64,000 nt of DNA, taken from contig NZ_JACBFQ010000001.1 of NCBI RefSeq assembly GCF_021401125.1, forward strand, positions 62,001 to 126,000, written 5' to 3'. Of this stretch, positions 7,601 to 14,668 are shown piece by piece (position 1 is the stretch's first letter; the number at the start of each line of letters is the position of its first letter). The position numbers and the translations under genes were made by a program. Source of the stretch: Xanthobacter sp. NM-59 (GTDB lineage: Bacteria > Pseudomonadota > Alphaproteobacteria > Rhizobiales > Xanthobacteraceae). Under the pieces are notes generated by a model. The model worked only from the letters and a program-made list of their open reading frames with translations, did not search any database and was not told the DNA's origin.

Positions 7601-7797
7601 CCATGCTTCACCTTGGCAAGAACTCCAGCGCTTCCGTGTTCATCTCACGGGAGGGGGCCAAACGCGCGGCTTCAGCCATTGGGCGGGAGCGCAGCGCCTC
7701 GGTTATCCCCGCCGTGAAGCGGGAGGCGGACCGGTCAACCTCAATCGGCTTCGTGGTGCGCTACAGCGACGCCACGGGCCTCATTCATTTCGCCTGA
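7597..7797 (+). CDS. Small basic phage protein, unknown
   Basis: The frame opens with a GTG overlapping the previous stop (GTGA) and has an ATG two codons later at 7603, so translation is probably coupled. The 64-66 residue product is basic and soluble, with a C-terminal beta-like run (IGFVVRYSDATGLIHF). No family recognised. Confidence 0.5.
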   Translation: MTMLHLGKNSSASVFISREGAKRAASAIGRERSASVIPAVKREADRSTSIGFVVRYSDATGLIHFA

Positions 7798-7798
7798 A

Positions 7799-7820
7799 GG
7801 TACGTTCAAGCGGATCATCC
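7799..7820 (+). promoter_or_regulatory. GGTACGTTC box with GGAT-C-ATCC dyad
   Basis: GGTACGTTC (7799-7807) is followed by the palindrome GGATCATCC (7812-7820). GGAG (7824-7827), the ribosome site of the next gene, comes directly after. Confidence 0.6.
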
Positions 7821-7835
7821 ATCGGAGTGAACACC

Positions 7836-8219
7836 ATGACTGCGGACATTTATGAACAGCACGACAAGGCGTTTCGCGACGTGTCGGCCTTCGTCATCCT
7901 CAAGGACGGGCGCAAGGTCGCCACCATCGCCTTGAAGTTCCCCAAGGACGGGGCGGGGCGGCTGTGGGCATACGTTCATTGGCTCGGCCTGCCCATGGTG
8001 CGCGGCTATGCTGGGGGTGGTGGCTATGACAAGCGCTCGGCAGCCGTCGCCAGCGCAATCCGTCATATCGCGGATGCGGAAGCCGAGGGGTATCGGTACG
8101 CCGCGCCGGAGGAAAAGGCACTTCGAGCCGCTTTCACCGGCGCCCTGGAGGGGGACAGCGGGCACGATTGGGCGTGTCGTCTGGAACGGGCGGGCTTCAC
8201 TGTCCTGCAAGCCGTTTGA
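7836..8219 (+). CDS. Early phage protein, unknown (127 aa)
   Basis: GGAG at 7824-7827 lies 8 bases before ATG 7836, so this start is preferred to earlier in-frame starts that run through the control box. The protein begins with a short alpha/beta part (VSAFVILKDGRKVATIALKF) followed by GGGGYDKRSAAVASAIRHI. The YDK-with-glycines patch also occurs in the 96-residue protein at 8749. The C-terminal half is acidic and alanine-rich. It seems to be a compact soluble protein made early after infection or induction. No known family recognised. Confidence 0.6.
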   Translation: MTADIYEQHDKAFRDVSAFVILKDGRKVATIALKFPKDGAGRLWAYVHWLGLPMVRGYAGGGGYDKRSAAVASAIRHIADAEAEGYRYAAPEEKALRAAFTGALEGDSGHDWACRLERAGFTVLQAV

Positions 8220-8233
8220 GGGGAGGCGTGACC

Positions 8234-8461
8234 ATGGAACCGAATTGCGAGAAACACCCGCTGCACCGGGGAACCTACATCGTCTATGACGCCGCAGGCT
8301 TCGCTTTCCGCGCCTACAAGGTTGGGAAGACGTGGTGGGCCAAGCCCTCCCACTTGCGGGCCTCGGTGGATCGACGCATGCGCTGTGACGACACCTTGCG
8401 CGGACTGTGCCGGGAAATCGGTCGGTCTTATTGGGTGCCGCCTGCGGTCAACGCGAAATGA
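8234..8461 (+). CDS. Small basic phage protein, unknown (75 aa)
   Basis: GGGGAGG lies 7 bases before ATG 8234, whereas a GTG at 8228 is too close to it, so the ATG is chosen. The product is basic, with three Cys residues (EKHP following the first, MRCDD, GLCRE) and aromatic residues. It may bind nucleic acid or metal, but the Cys spacing fits no standard zinc finger. The next gene overlaps its stop (ATGA). Confidence 0.55.
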   Translation: MEPNCEKHPLHRGTYIVYDAAGFAFRAYKVGKTWWAKPSHLRASVDRRMRCDDTLRGLCREIGRSYWVPPAVNAK

Positions 8462-8673
8462 CCATGGAAGGCGCCGCTATGCGCCCCTGGTGCGCCCGCA
8501 TCCGCTATCCGGGCAAAAGCCCCATCCTATTCGGCACGACAACCGTGCGGCACGACGCGCCATTGCATGAGGTGCAAGCGGCTCTGGTCGCCGACATCGA
8601 CGATTGCTTGCCGGGTGGGTGGGAAATCCTCTCACTGCTTCCCGGCGCCATCGTCTTCGTGCCGGAGGAATAG
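8458..8673 (+). CDS. Small phage protein, unknown (71 aa)
   Basis: The start ATG overlaps the preceding stop as ATGA, implying coupled translation; ATG 8464 and ATG 8479 are alternatives. The protein has a beta-like N-terminus (RIRYPGKSPILFGTTTV) and an acidic helical middle, ending in hydrophobic IVFVPEE. No family recognised. It forms a two-gene unit with the 75-residue gene before it. Confidence 0.5.
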   Translation: MTMEGAAMRPWCARIRYPGKSPILFGTTTVRHDAPLHEVQAALVADIDDCLPGGWEILSLLPGAIVFVPEE

Positions 8674-8713
8674 CCGCAATCTCAAGGGGCGAGGTGTGTC
8701 CTTGCCCCTTCGG

Positions 8714-8736
8714 AGTACGGCTGAACGGATTATCCG
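8714..8736 (+). promoter_or_regulatory. Divergent TACG box with CGGAT-T-ATCCG palindrome
   Basis: GAGTACGGCTGAACGG shares ACGGCTGAACG with the promoter at 7107-7135. It runs into the perfect palindrome CGGATTATCCG (8726-8736), then GGGAG, the ribosome site of the next gene. Confidence 0.5.
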
Positions 8737-8748
8737 GGAGAACGAACT

Positions 8749-9039
8749 ATGTCTGCAACCGCCTTCGATCCGGCGCCGCCGGTCAACTGCCGCTATGGGG
8801 CGCCCATGGGCCGCCGAAGCAACGCCTATCTTGAAACTTGCGCCGGCCGGCTCCGGCTGGTCCGCGTCCCTCTCGATGCCGGGGGCTATGACAAGGGCGG
8901 GGCCTATTGGGGCCTGGGCGAGCCGCTTTATTGCGTCGCCGACCAGGACGGGAACACGGCTTACCTTCGGGCGAAGAGCCGGGAATATGCGAAATCCGTC
9001 ATCCTGGCCGACTGGCCCGAAGCGACGTTTTACCGATAG
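8749..9039 (+). CDS. Early phage protein with GGYDKGGAYWGLG motif (96 aa)
   Basis: GGGAG lies 9 bases before ATG 8749. The central motif GGYDKGGAYWGLGEPLY is a pattern I recall from small uncharacterised proteins of alphaproteobacterial phages and prophages; its function is unknown. The C-terminal part (YLRAKSREYAKSVILADWP) is helical. A GGYDK patch also appears in the gene at 7836. The protein is soluble and lacks obvious catalytic signatures. Confidence 0.6.
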   Translation: MSATAFDPAPPVNCRYGAPMGRRSNAYLETCAGRLRLVRVPLDAGGYDKGGAYWGLGEPLYCVADQDGNTAYLRAKSREYAKSVILADWPEATFYR

Positions 9040-9120
9040 GAGGAAGCCCTGACCAAGCTGACGGCCTTGTTTCGCGTTCCGTCCTAGCCCCTTGGATGCC
9101 ACAATGTTCCTGCTTTGTTC

Positions 9121-9149
9121 TTGACGGTAATTTAAGGCGGACCTATGGT
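9121..9149 (+). promoter_or_regulatory. Sigma70-type promoter before the acidic 88-aa gene
   Basis: TTGACG (9121-9126), 17 bases, TATGGT (9144-9149). Its -10 overlaps an ATG at 9145, so translation more likely begins at ATG 9175. No TACGTTC box is present here, unlike at the other two TTGACG promoters. Confidence 0.55.
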
Positions 9150-9174
9150 CGGCCCGCTATCAGGGCGTAGGAAA

Positions 9175-9441
9175 ATGGAAGCAGTTCTTGCGAGTGATTT
9201 TGACGTATCTAGTGGGCATGAAACGGTGTGGGGGTTCCTGAAACGGACGGAACCGCAGGCCCTGGAGGGCCTGGACGATTGGGAAGAGGCGCTGCTTGAA
9301 GATCAGCGGCGAGCCGTGGAAATGGCGCAGATGCAAGGCGTTCCCACCATAGAGCTTCCGGCTCCCGCGTGGCTAGACGCACCCTCCGCCGTGGCGTTCC
9401 CGACGGCATTCCTGTTGGACTTCTATCCGGCCAACCCGTAG
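9175..9441 (+). CDS. Acidic phage protein, unknown (88 aa)
   Basis: The ORF can also begin at 9145, but the promoter -10 hexamer covers that ATG; AGGA just before ATG 9175 supports the later start. The product is strongly acidic, with a helical run (DDWEEALLEDQRRAVEMAQ) and a proline-rich C-terminal part. Acidic small phage proteins are sometimes DNA mimics or inhibitors, but that is speculation here. No family recognised. Confidence 0.5.
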   Translation: MEAVLASDFDVSSGHETVWGFLKRTEPQALEGLDDWEEALLEDQRRAVEMAQMQGVPTIELPAPAWLDAPSAVAFPTAFLLDFYPANP

Positions 9442-9477
9442 CCCTTCCTCTCTCCCTCGACGTGCACTCGTTCACGT

Positions 9478-9502
9478 GGTACGTTCGGGCGCATAGTCTA
9501 TG
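9478..9502 (+). promoter_or_regulatory. GGTACGTTC box with CATAG-T-CTATG palindrome before regulator gene
   Basis: GGTACGTTC (9478-9486) is followed by the perfect palindrome CATAGTCTATG (9492-9502). The ribosome site GGAG of the MarR-like gene overlaps its end. It is a good candidate for autoregulation. Confidence 0.6.
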
Positions 9503-9514
9503 GAGACGGATGAA

Positions 9515-9892
9515 ATGGCTGACCGTACTTTGACCGAACGTGAGGCCAAGGCCCTCACCACCCTGACGACGGCGCTGGAAGCGCTGCACGACGTCCACGA
9601 TGAAATGACCATCCGGACGGCGATCACCTTCCTGCGCCTCGCACTGGACCAAGGGACCACGCAAAGCGATTTGGCCCGGTACTACGGATGGCCGAAGACC
9701 TCCGTCAACCGGAACATCAAGCTCCTACAGGACAAGGGGGTTCGAGGAAACCCAGGCTTGGGGCTTCTCGACCTCCGTGCCGATGACGTTGACGAGCGAG
9801 CAAAGCCCGTTGGCGTTAGCCCCAAGGGTGCGAGGCTCATCCGCACCCTGGACCACATACTCTCGGGAGTAACAGAAGGTGGCAATTCGTGA
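9515..9892 (+). CDS. MarR-like winged-helix transcriptional regulator
   Basis: This 125-residue protein has a helical N-terminus (EAKALTTLTTALEALHDVHDE) and a DNA-binding segment reading TTQSDLARYYGWPKTSVNRNIKLLQDKG, typical of MarR/winged-helix recognition helices. GGAG lies about 10 bases before ATG 9515; an ATG at 9500 is inside the palindrome and less likely. It overlaps the integrase start by 14 bases, so the two are co-translated. It is the only clear DNA-binding regulator in the visible prophage and thus a candidate for control of lysogeny and of the TACGTTC boxes. Confidence 0.75.
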   Translation: MADRTLTEREAKALTTLTTALEALHDVHDEMTIRTAITFLRLALDQGTTQSDLARYYGWPKTSVNRNIKLLQDKGVRGNPGLGLLDLRADDVDERAKPVGVSPKGARLIRTLDHILSGVTEGGNS

Positions 9893-10922
9893 GAAGGGCG
9901 GGAAATTCCTCGCCGACTTCATGGTGGACGGGACGCGCTACCGTGAGGTGTTCGGTTCGCGTCCGGAGGCGGAGGCGTGGGAGCTGAAATGCCGCGCCGC
10001 GCTCAAGCTGGGCCAGCCGGTGCCCCGGAAGGAGTTCAACCCGGCTGTCGCGGCGGGCGGTCTCCGCACAATGCGGGGGCTCATGGAGCACGTTTGCAAG
10101 GTCCACTGGAAGGATGCCAAGTCGGCGGCCGACCAGTTGCGAAATGCGAAGCGCTTCGTGGACTTTGTGGGCGGCAACATCCCGCCGGCCTCCGCCTTCA
10201 CGGTGGAGAACTTGGGCGCCTTCGTCGAGATGCTGAAGACCTCGGGATGCTCGAACGGCACCGTCAACCGCTATCTATCGAACGTCTCGAAGATGGCGAG
10301 CGTGGCGCTGAAGGCGGACCGGATCACCAAGATGCCGGAAATCCCCTGGCAGAAGGAGGGGCCGGGCCGCACCATTGCTTTCACACGGGACGAGGTGGAA
10401 GCGATCATCAAGCTCGCGACCCGCTGGGGCTATCAGCGGGAGGCGGATATGTTCCAGTTCCTCATAGACACGGGCTGTCGCCTGGGGGAGCTGACCAAGG
10501 TCCGGTGGGGGGACTTCAACGCCGACCTCACGGCCGTGACGTTCGCTCGTGACATCACCAAGACGTCGCATGACCGGACCATTCCGCTCTTCCCCACCAC
10601 CACGGAAGTGATGAAGCGATGCCGCCTCGTCACGGGTGACCTGGAGCGCCCCTTCCAGGACACTTCACCGGCCCGGCTGCGGAAGGTGTGGTACCGCATC
10701 AAGGAGAAACTGAAGCTCCCGGATGAAACCACAATCCACACCCTCCGCCACACCCGGTGCACGTGGTTTGCTCTGGAGGGGTGGGACTTCTGGCGCATCC
10801 AGAAATGGATGGGGCATTCGTCCCTTGCGACAACTCGCCGCTACACGAACTTGGTGCCGAATGACCTCGACGCCATGGTTCACGGGCGGGACGACTCGCA
10901 TTTGTCACCGGATCAGCGGTGA
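9879..10922 (+). CDS. int: Tyrosine recombinase / phage integrase
   Basis: This 347-residue integrase has an N-terminal arm-binding and core-binding region (about 1-160) and a C-terminal catalytic domain. Catalytic residues are all visible: R201 (TGCRLGEL), K228 (TKTSHDRT), H287 and R290 (HTLRH), H313 (MGHSS) and Y322 (TRRYTN). The start is GTG 9879 with GGGAG 9 bases upstream, inside the end of the regulator gene. Its stop is 75 bases from the 3' end of tRNA-Cys, so it probably integrates the phage at that tRNA. The last codons contain a copy of the CGGTGACAAA repeat. Confidence 0.93.
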   Translation: MAIREKGGKFLADFMVDGTRYREVFGSRPEAEAWELKCRAALKLGQPVPRKEFNPAVAAGGLRTMRGLMEHVCKVHWKDAKSAADQLRNAKRFVDFVGGNIPPASAFTVENLGAFVEMLKTSGCSNGTVNRYLSNVSKMASVALKADRITKMPEIPWQKEGPGRTIAFTRDEVEAIIKLATRWGYQREADMFQFLIDTGCRLGELTKVRWGDFNADLTAVTFARDITKTSHDRTIPLFPTTTEVMKRCRLVTGDLERPFQDTSPARLRKVWYRIKEKLKLPDETTIHTLRHTRCTWFALEGWDFWRIQKWMGHSSLATTRRYTNLVPNDLDAMVHGRDDSHLSPDQR

Positions 10923-10968
10923 CAAATCCCGGTGACAAAACCAGCAAACGGCCACAATCGGTGACAAA
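10901..10968. repeat. CGGTGACAAA repeats near attR (integrase arm-site candidates)
   Basis: One inverted copy (TTTGTCACCG, 10901-10910) and three direct copies of CGGTGACAAA (10917-10926, 10930-10939, 10959-10968) lie between the integrase C-terminus and tRNA-Cys. Clustered short repeats here fit arm-type integrase or excisionase sites. Confidence 0.7.
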
Positions 10969-10997
10969 GCGTGGCAGCGCTAAGTCACTGAAATGAT

Positions 10998-11071
10998 TGG
11001 AGGCCACGGCCAGAATCGAACTGGCGTACACGGATTTGCAGTCCGCTGCGTAACCACTCCGCCACGTGGCC
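10998..11071 (-). tRNA. tRNA-Cys (GCA), probable prophage attachment site
   Basis: Read on the minus strand, the 74-base gene folds as a cloverleaf with acceptor stem GGCCACG paired to CGUGGCC, anticodon GCA in the loop CUGCAAA, a GUUCGAU T-loop and an encoded CCA end. Its 3' end faces the integrase, the usual arrangement when a phage integrates into the 3' half of a tRNA and restores it. The matching attL copy would lie left of the window. Confidence 0.95.
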
Positions 11072-11084
11072 CCACGAAGTGCGC

Positions 11085-11113
11085 TTATTACGGTGTGGGA
11101 ACCGCGTACGCAA
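11085..11113 (-). promoter_or_regulatory. tRNA-Cys promoter
   Basis: On the minus strand TTGCGT (11113-11108), a 17-base spacer and TAATAA (11090-11085) precede the tRNA by 13 bases. Confidence 0.65.
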
Positions 11114-11303
11114 GGCCGTGGCGGCGGATTTCCACGGCGTTTCGAATTTCGCGCGGGCGCTGGGGTCTTAAGGTGGTGCGCGGCCCGGTTTTTCGGCCTG
11201 CGCGACGGGGGCGCCGCCGAGCTCGCCGAAACCTGAATGTCCGCGCCAAGGTATAATGTTAAAGTGAATTGAAGGCCCAGGCGCGCTCCTATAAACCCCG
11301 CCC

Positions 11304-13943
11304 ATGCTCGGTTTCGATGCTTCTTTGCCCGCAGTTGGACGCTTGATGCGATTAAGGATCAATCTCGCCCAGATTATAGTTGCCGTCGTAACGTTTCTGG
11401 TTTTGGTGGCGAGCTATTGGGGTTACCTTGAATACTCTTTTCTCGCGTCGCGTCAGGATGCTGTCGCAGCAGGGCGGTTGAGGGCACGGCAGATTAGTGA
11501 GGCTGCGCGCCAGCAGCTGACCGCTACGTTTCGCGGGGCGGATTATCTCTTGCAGAACGTGCGCAGAGACTACGTACGCTCGCCGGTCGACTTCAATCTT
11601 CTCGCCACGCAGGCCCTCTCGCTTCTGCCGGCGTCCTCAGAGGCGCAGATCGCGATTTATGGCGCGGATGGCCGGCTGGTCGTGGCCAGCGGCACGGCTC
11701 CCGTGTGGGACGATGTGGCCGAGCGGGCCTTTTTCAAGCAGCAGCAGGCGCATTTTTCGGCGGATGCGCTGGTCGTGGGCGAGGCGGCGCAGGATCCGCG
11801 CGGCGCGCGCTGGCGTGTGCCGCTGGCGCGCGCGCTGCTGACGCCGGAAGGGTTTGCGGGTGTCATCGTGATGACGGTATCGCCGCAGTTCCTCTCCAAT
11901 GAGCTGGCGCTGGTGGTGCTCGGGGAGAACGACACGGTGGGCGCGGTCCATCTTCCCGAGGGCACCTATCTGGCCCGCAGCAGCCAGATCAAGACCTTGA
12001 TGGGGCGGGCGGTGAAGGCTTCGCGGCCCTACCTGCATCTGCAGCCCGGGGCGCCCGAGCAGGGCGTCTTCATGGCCGAGGCCACCCACGAGCCGGTGGA
12101 GCGCATCTACGCCTGGGCCAAGCTGCGGGACCTGCCGGTGGTGATCTTTGTCGGCCTGTCCACCGGCGACCTCTTGGCACCGCTCAACGCCTCCATAGCG
12201 GCCCATCGCTGGACCAACCTGATCGGCACGCTGGCGCTGCTGGGTCTTGCCGCGGGGCTGGCGTTCCTGGCCTTCCGCGACATTCGCCAGCGCACCGCCT
12301 TGATGCGTCAGGAGGCGCTCTACCGGGCGCTGTTCGATCAGAACCATTCGGTGAAGCTGCTGACCGATCCTGCGGATGGTCGCATCCTTGCCGCCAATGC
12401 GGCGGCGGCGGCTTTCTATGGCTATACCGCCGAGCAGCTCGCGCGGATGAATATCTCGGACATCAACTGCCTGCCGCGGGAGGAGGTTGCCCGCTGCATG
12501 GCAGAGGCGAAGCAGGGAGAGCGGCCATCGTTCGTCTTCCCGCACCGTCTGGCTTCCGGCGACATCCGGATGGTCGAGGTGTTTTCCGGCCCCGTGACCA
12601 TCGGCGAGAAGACGGCGCTCTATTCCATCATTCACGACGTGACCGACCGCTTCGAGCTTGAGCGCGGCCTGCGGGAAAGCGAGGAGCGTTACCGGGGCAT
12701 TTTCGAGGCTGTTCCCGCCGGTCTCATCCTGGTCGATGAGAACGGCAAAATCACCAGCTGGAACGAAACGGTGCTGCAGATTCTGCGGACCGACGTGAAC
12801 GGACTTGTGTCGCGCACGGCAACGCTGCTCGACGCCTATGGCGAAGCGGTGCCTCCGGATCGCCGGCCTTCCGCGCGCTGCCTGTCGGAAGACATCAAGG
12901 AAGAGCTCTATTCGGTCTGGGGCGAGAATGGGCGGCGTATCTGGCTCAGCGTGGAAGGGCGGCGCTTCAGCTCCGACGCGAAGGGCGTGCCGGCGGGGGC
13001 GATTCTCGTGCTCTCGGACATCACCCGGGCCGTGCAGCTCGAAGAGGAAGTGCTCATCAGCGAGCGCGTGTTCGAGGCTGCTGCTGAAGGCATCATGGTC
13101 ACCGATGTGCGCTGGGAGATCATCCGGGTCAATCCGGCGTTCGAGGAGATCACCGGCTATCCGCCTCACGAGGTAATTGGCAAGAAGCCCAAGATGCTGG
13201 CGCCGGGTCGCAACGGGCTGAGCTTTTACCGCCCCATCTTCAAGAGCCTGGCCGCCAAGCGCAGCTGGGAAGGGGACATCACCAACCGGCGCCGCGACGG
13301 CCGCCTTTCGGTGGAGCGCACGGTGGTCAGCGCCATCGTCCAGTCCGATGGCCGTCTCTCGGGCTATGTCACGCTGCTGTCCGACGTCACTGCGCGCAAG
13401 AAGCAGGAAGAGGAAATCTGGCTGCGCGCCAATTTCGACACCCTCACTGGCCTGCCCAACCGCACGCTGCTCGCCGATCGCATCGAGCAGGCGCTGAACA
13501 TGGATCATCACTCCGAGCGCATGGTTGGGGTGCTGTTCATCGATCTCGACCGGTTCAAGCCGGTGAACGACCAGTGGGGCCATGCCGCGGGCGACGAGCT
13601 GTTGCGGCTGGTGGCCCGGCGCATTTCCGGCGCGGTGCGCGCGGAAGATACGGTGGCGCGTGTGGGTGGTGACGAGTTCGTGGTGTTCCTGCCGTCCGTG
13701 AGCAAGGCGGCGGACGTCAGCAAGATCGCCAACAAGATCCTGGATCTCCTGCGCTCACCCTTCATCCTGTCGGAGGGCGAGGCCTCCATCTCGGCGTGCG
13801 TAGGCGTCGCGCTCGGCCGCGCAGGGGCAGTTAGCGCCGAGAATCTCATTCGCCGCGCCGATGCCGCCATGTATCGGGGCAAGACCAGTGGCCGCTCCCG
13901 GGTGGTGGTGTTCGCCGAGGCGGAGGAGCGGGTCGAGGCCTGA
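11304..13943 (+). CDS. Membrane diguanylate cyclase with periplasmic sensor and three PAS domains
   Basis: This 879-residue protein makes the second messenger c-di-GMP. Two membrane spans (about 20-43 and 305-325) enclose a roughly 260-residue periplasmic region of the double-Cache kind. Three PAS domains start near residues 337, 459 and 585. The GGDEF domain begins at NFDTLTGLPNRTLLADRI, with an intact GGDEF near 788 and an RAED inhibitory I-site five residues before it, so product inhibition is expected. There is no EAL domain. The start is ATG 11304 or 11346; neither has a strong ribosome site. A perfect TATAAT lies at 11252-11257. It is the first chromosomal gene beyond the prophage and stands alone. 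Confidence 0.9.
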   Translation: MLGFDASLPAVGRLMRLRINLAQIIVAVVTFLVLVASYWGYLEYSFLASRQDAVAAGRLRARQISEAARQQLTATFRGADYLLQNVRRDYVRSPVDFNLLATQALSLLPASSEAQIAIYGADGRLVVASGTAPVWDDVAERAFFKQQQAHFSADALVVGEAAQDPRGARWRVPLARALLTPEGFAGVIVMTVSPQFLSNELALVVLGENDTVGAVHLPEGTYLARSSQIKTLMGRAVKASRPYLHLQPGAPEQGVFMAEATHEPVERIYAWAKLRDLPVVIFVGLSTGDLLAPLNASIAAHRWTNLIGTLALLGLAAGLAFLAFRDIRQRTALMRQEALYRALFDQNHSVKLLTDPADGRILAANAAAAAFYGYTAEQLARMNISDINCLPREEVARCMAEAKQGERPSFVFPHRLASGDIRMVEVFSGPVTIGEKTALYSIIHDVTDRFELERGLRESEERYRGIFEAVPAGLILVDENGKITSWNETVLQILRTDVNGLVSRTATLLDAYGEAVPPDRRPSARCLSEDIKEELYSVWGENGRRIWLSVEGRRFSSDAKGVPAGAILVLSDITRAVQLEEEVLISERVFEAAAEGIMVTDVRWEIIRVNPAFEEITGYPPHEVIGKKPKMLAPGRNGLSFYRPIFKSLAAKRSWEGDITNRRRDGRLSVERTVVSAIVQSDGRLSGYVTLLSDVTARKKQEEEIWLRANFDTLTGLPNRTLLADRIEQALNMDHHSERMVGVLFIDLDRFKPVNDQWGHAAGDELLRLVARRISGAVRAEDTVARVGGDEFVVFLPSVSKAADVSKIANKILDLLRSPFILSEGEASISACVGVALGRAGAVSAENLIRRADAAMYRGKTSGRSRVVVFAEAEERVEA

Positions 13944-13961
13944 TTCTGCGACACGCGATGG

Positions 13962-13979
13962 CGGGCCGGGCGCGGCCCG
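13962..13979. terminator. Hairpin between convergent genes
   Basis: CGGGCC and GGCCCG arms with a 6-base loop lie between the cyclase and haemoglobin stops; probably a bidirectional terminator without a clear T-tract. Confidence 0.4.
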
Positions 13980-13983
13980 TCGT

Positions 13984-14421
13984 TCAGGCCTCCTCGGGAA
14001 GCGGCGCGATGCGCGTGCTGTCCTCGCCCCTGTGGACCGCCATTCCCATGCGGAAGCTCAGCGCCATGCGCTCGGCGTGGGCGATGGCCTTGAGGGCGCT
14101 CTCATGATCCAGGACGCGCCGCGCCACCGGGCGGAACAGCGTCAGCCACCTCGCGAAGTGCGCGTCCCCAACCGGGCCGAGGGTGAGGTGCGGGGGCAGG
14201 GGGCGCCCGTCATAACGCTTGGTCTTCAACAGCACGGACGACCAGAAGCCGCACATCTTTTCCAGGTGGGCAGGCCATTCGTGAGGCGCGATTTTCGCCG
14301 CGAACACGGGGCCGATCAGAGGGTCGGCCTGCACCGCGTCGTAGAAAGAATACACCAGATCGCGGATGGCCTCCTCGGACGGGCCTTGCGCTTGTGGCGT
14401 GCCGGCAATGTTCTCGCTCAT
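13984..14421 (-). CDS. Group III truncated haemoglobin
   Basis: This 145-residue haem protein reads IRDLVYSFYDAVQADPLIGPVF, then HEWPAHLEKMCGFWSSVLL and YDGRPLPPHLTL, the pattern of group III (Ctb-type) truncated globins. The His in AHLEKM or PPHLTL would serve as haem contact; the proximal His is likely the H of DAHFARW. Likely roles are NO or O2 chemistry in the cytoplasm. GGAG lies 8 bases before the ATG on the minus strand, fixing the start. It is divergent from the methyltransferase gene and convergent with the cyclase. Confidence 0.85.
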   Translation of the reverse strand: MSENIAGTPQAQGPSEEAIRDLVYSFYDAVQADPLIGPVFAAKIAPHEWPAHLEKMCGFWSSVLLKTKRYDGRPLPPHLTLGPVGDAHFARWLTLFRPVARRVLDHESALKAIAHAERMALSFRMGMAVHRGEDSTRIAPLPEEA

Positions 14422-14668
14422 GCTTTCGTCTCCGGCGCGAAGATGGCCCAGAATCGTGATGTGGAACGCTTTGGAAGCAAGGGACATGCCGTCCCATGCG
14501 ACGTGCTGCCACACTCGCGGGGCGCAGCCGGGCGATGTCAGCGTGGCCTTTGGTGTGCCAAGCCCTTTGGCGCCTTGCAAAAGGGGCGGCAATGTGGCTC
14601 TTGAAGCCGAGCTGACCCGCCGGGCCGCCCCGCCAAGGCGCCCGGGCGTTATGGTCCGGAGGGAAGAC

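Noticed and set aside
7597-8673. Toxin-antitoxin pair among the overlapping small phage genes
   Set aside because: Overlaps and sizes fit, but no toxin or antitoxin motif (RelE, MazF, HTH or ribbon-helix-helix) is visible.
11637-13583. 648-residue minus-strand frame opposite the GGDEF protein
   Set aside because: Composition is His/Arg/Gln-rich with no motif, while the plus strand has clear PAS and GGDEF motifs.
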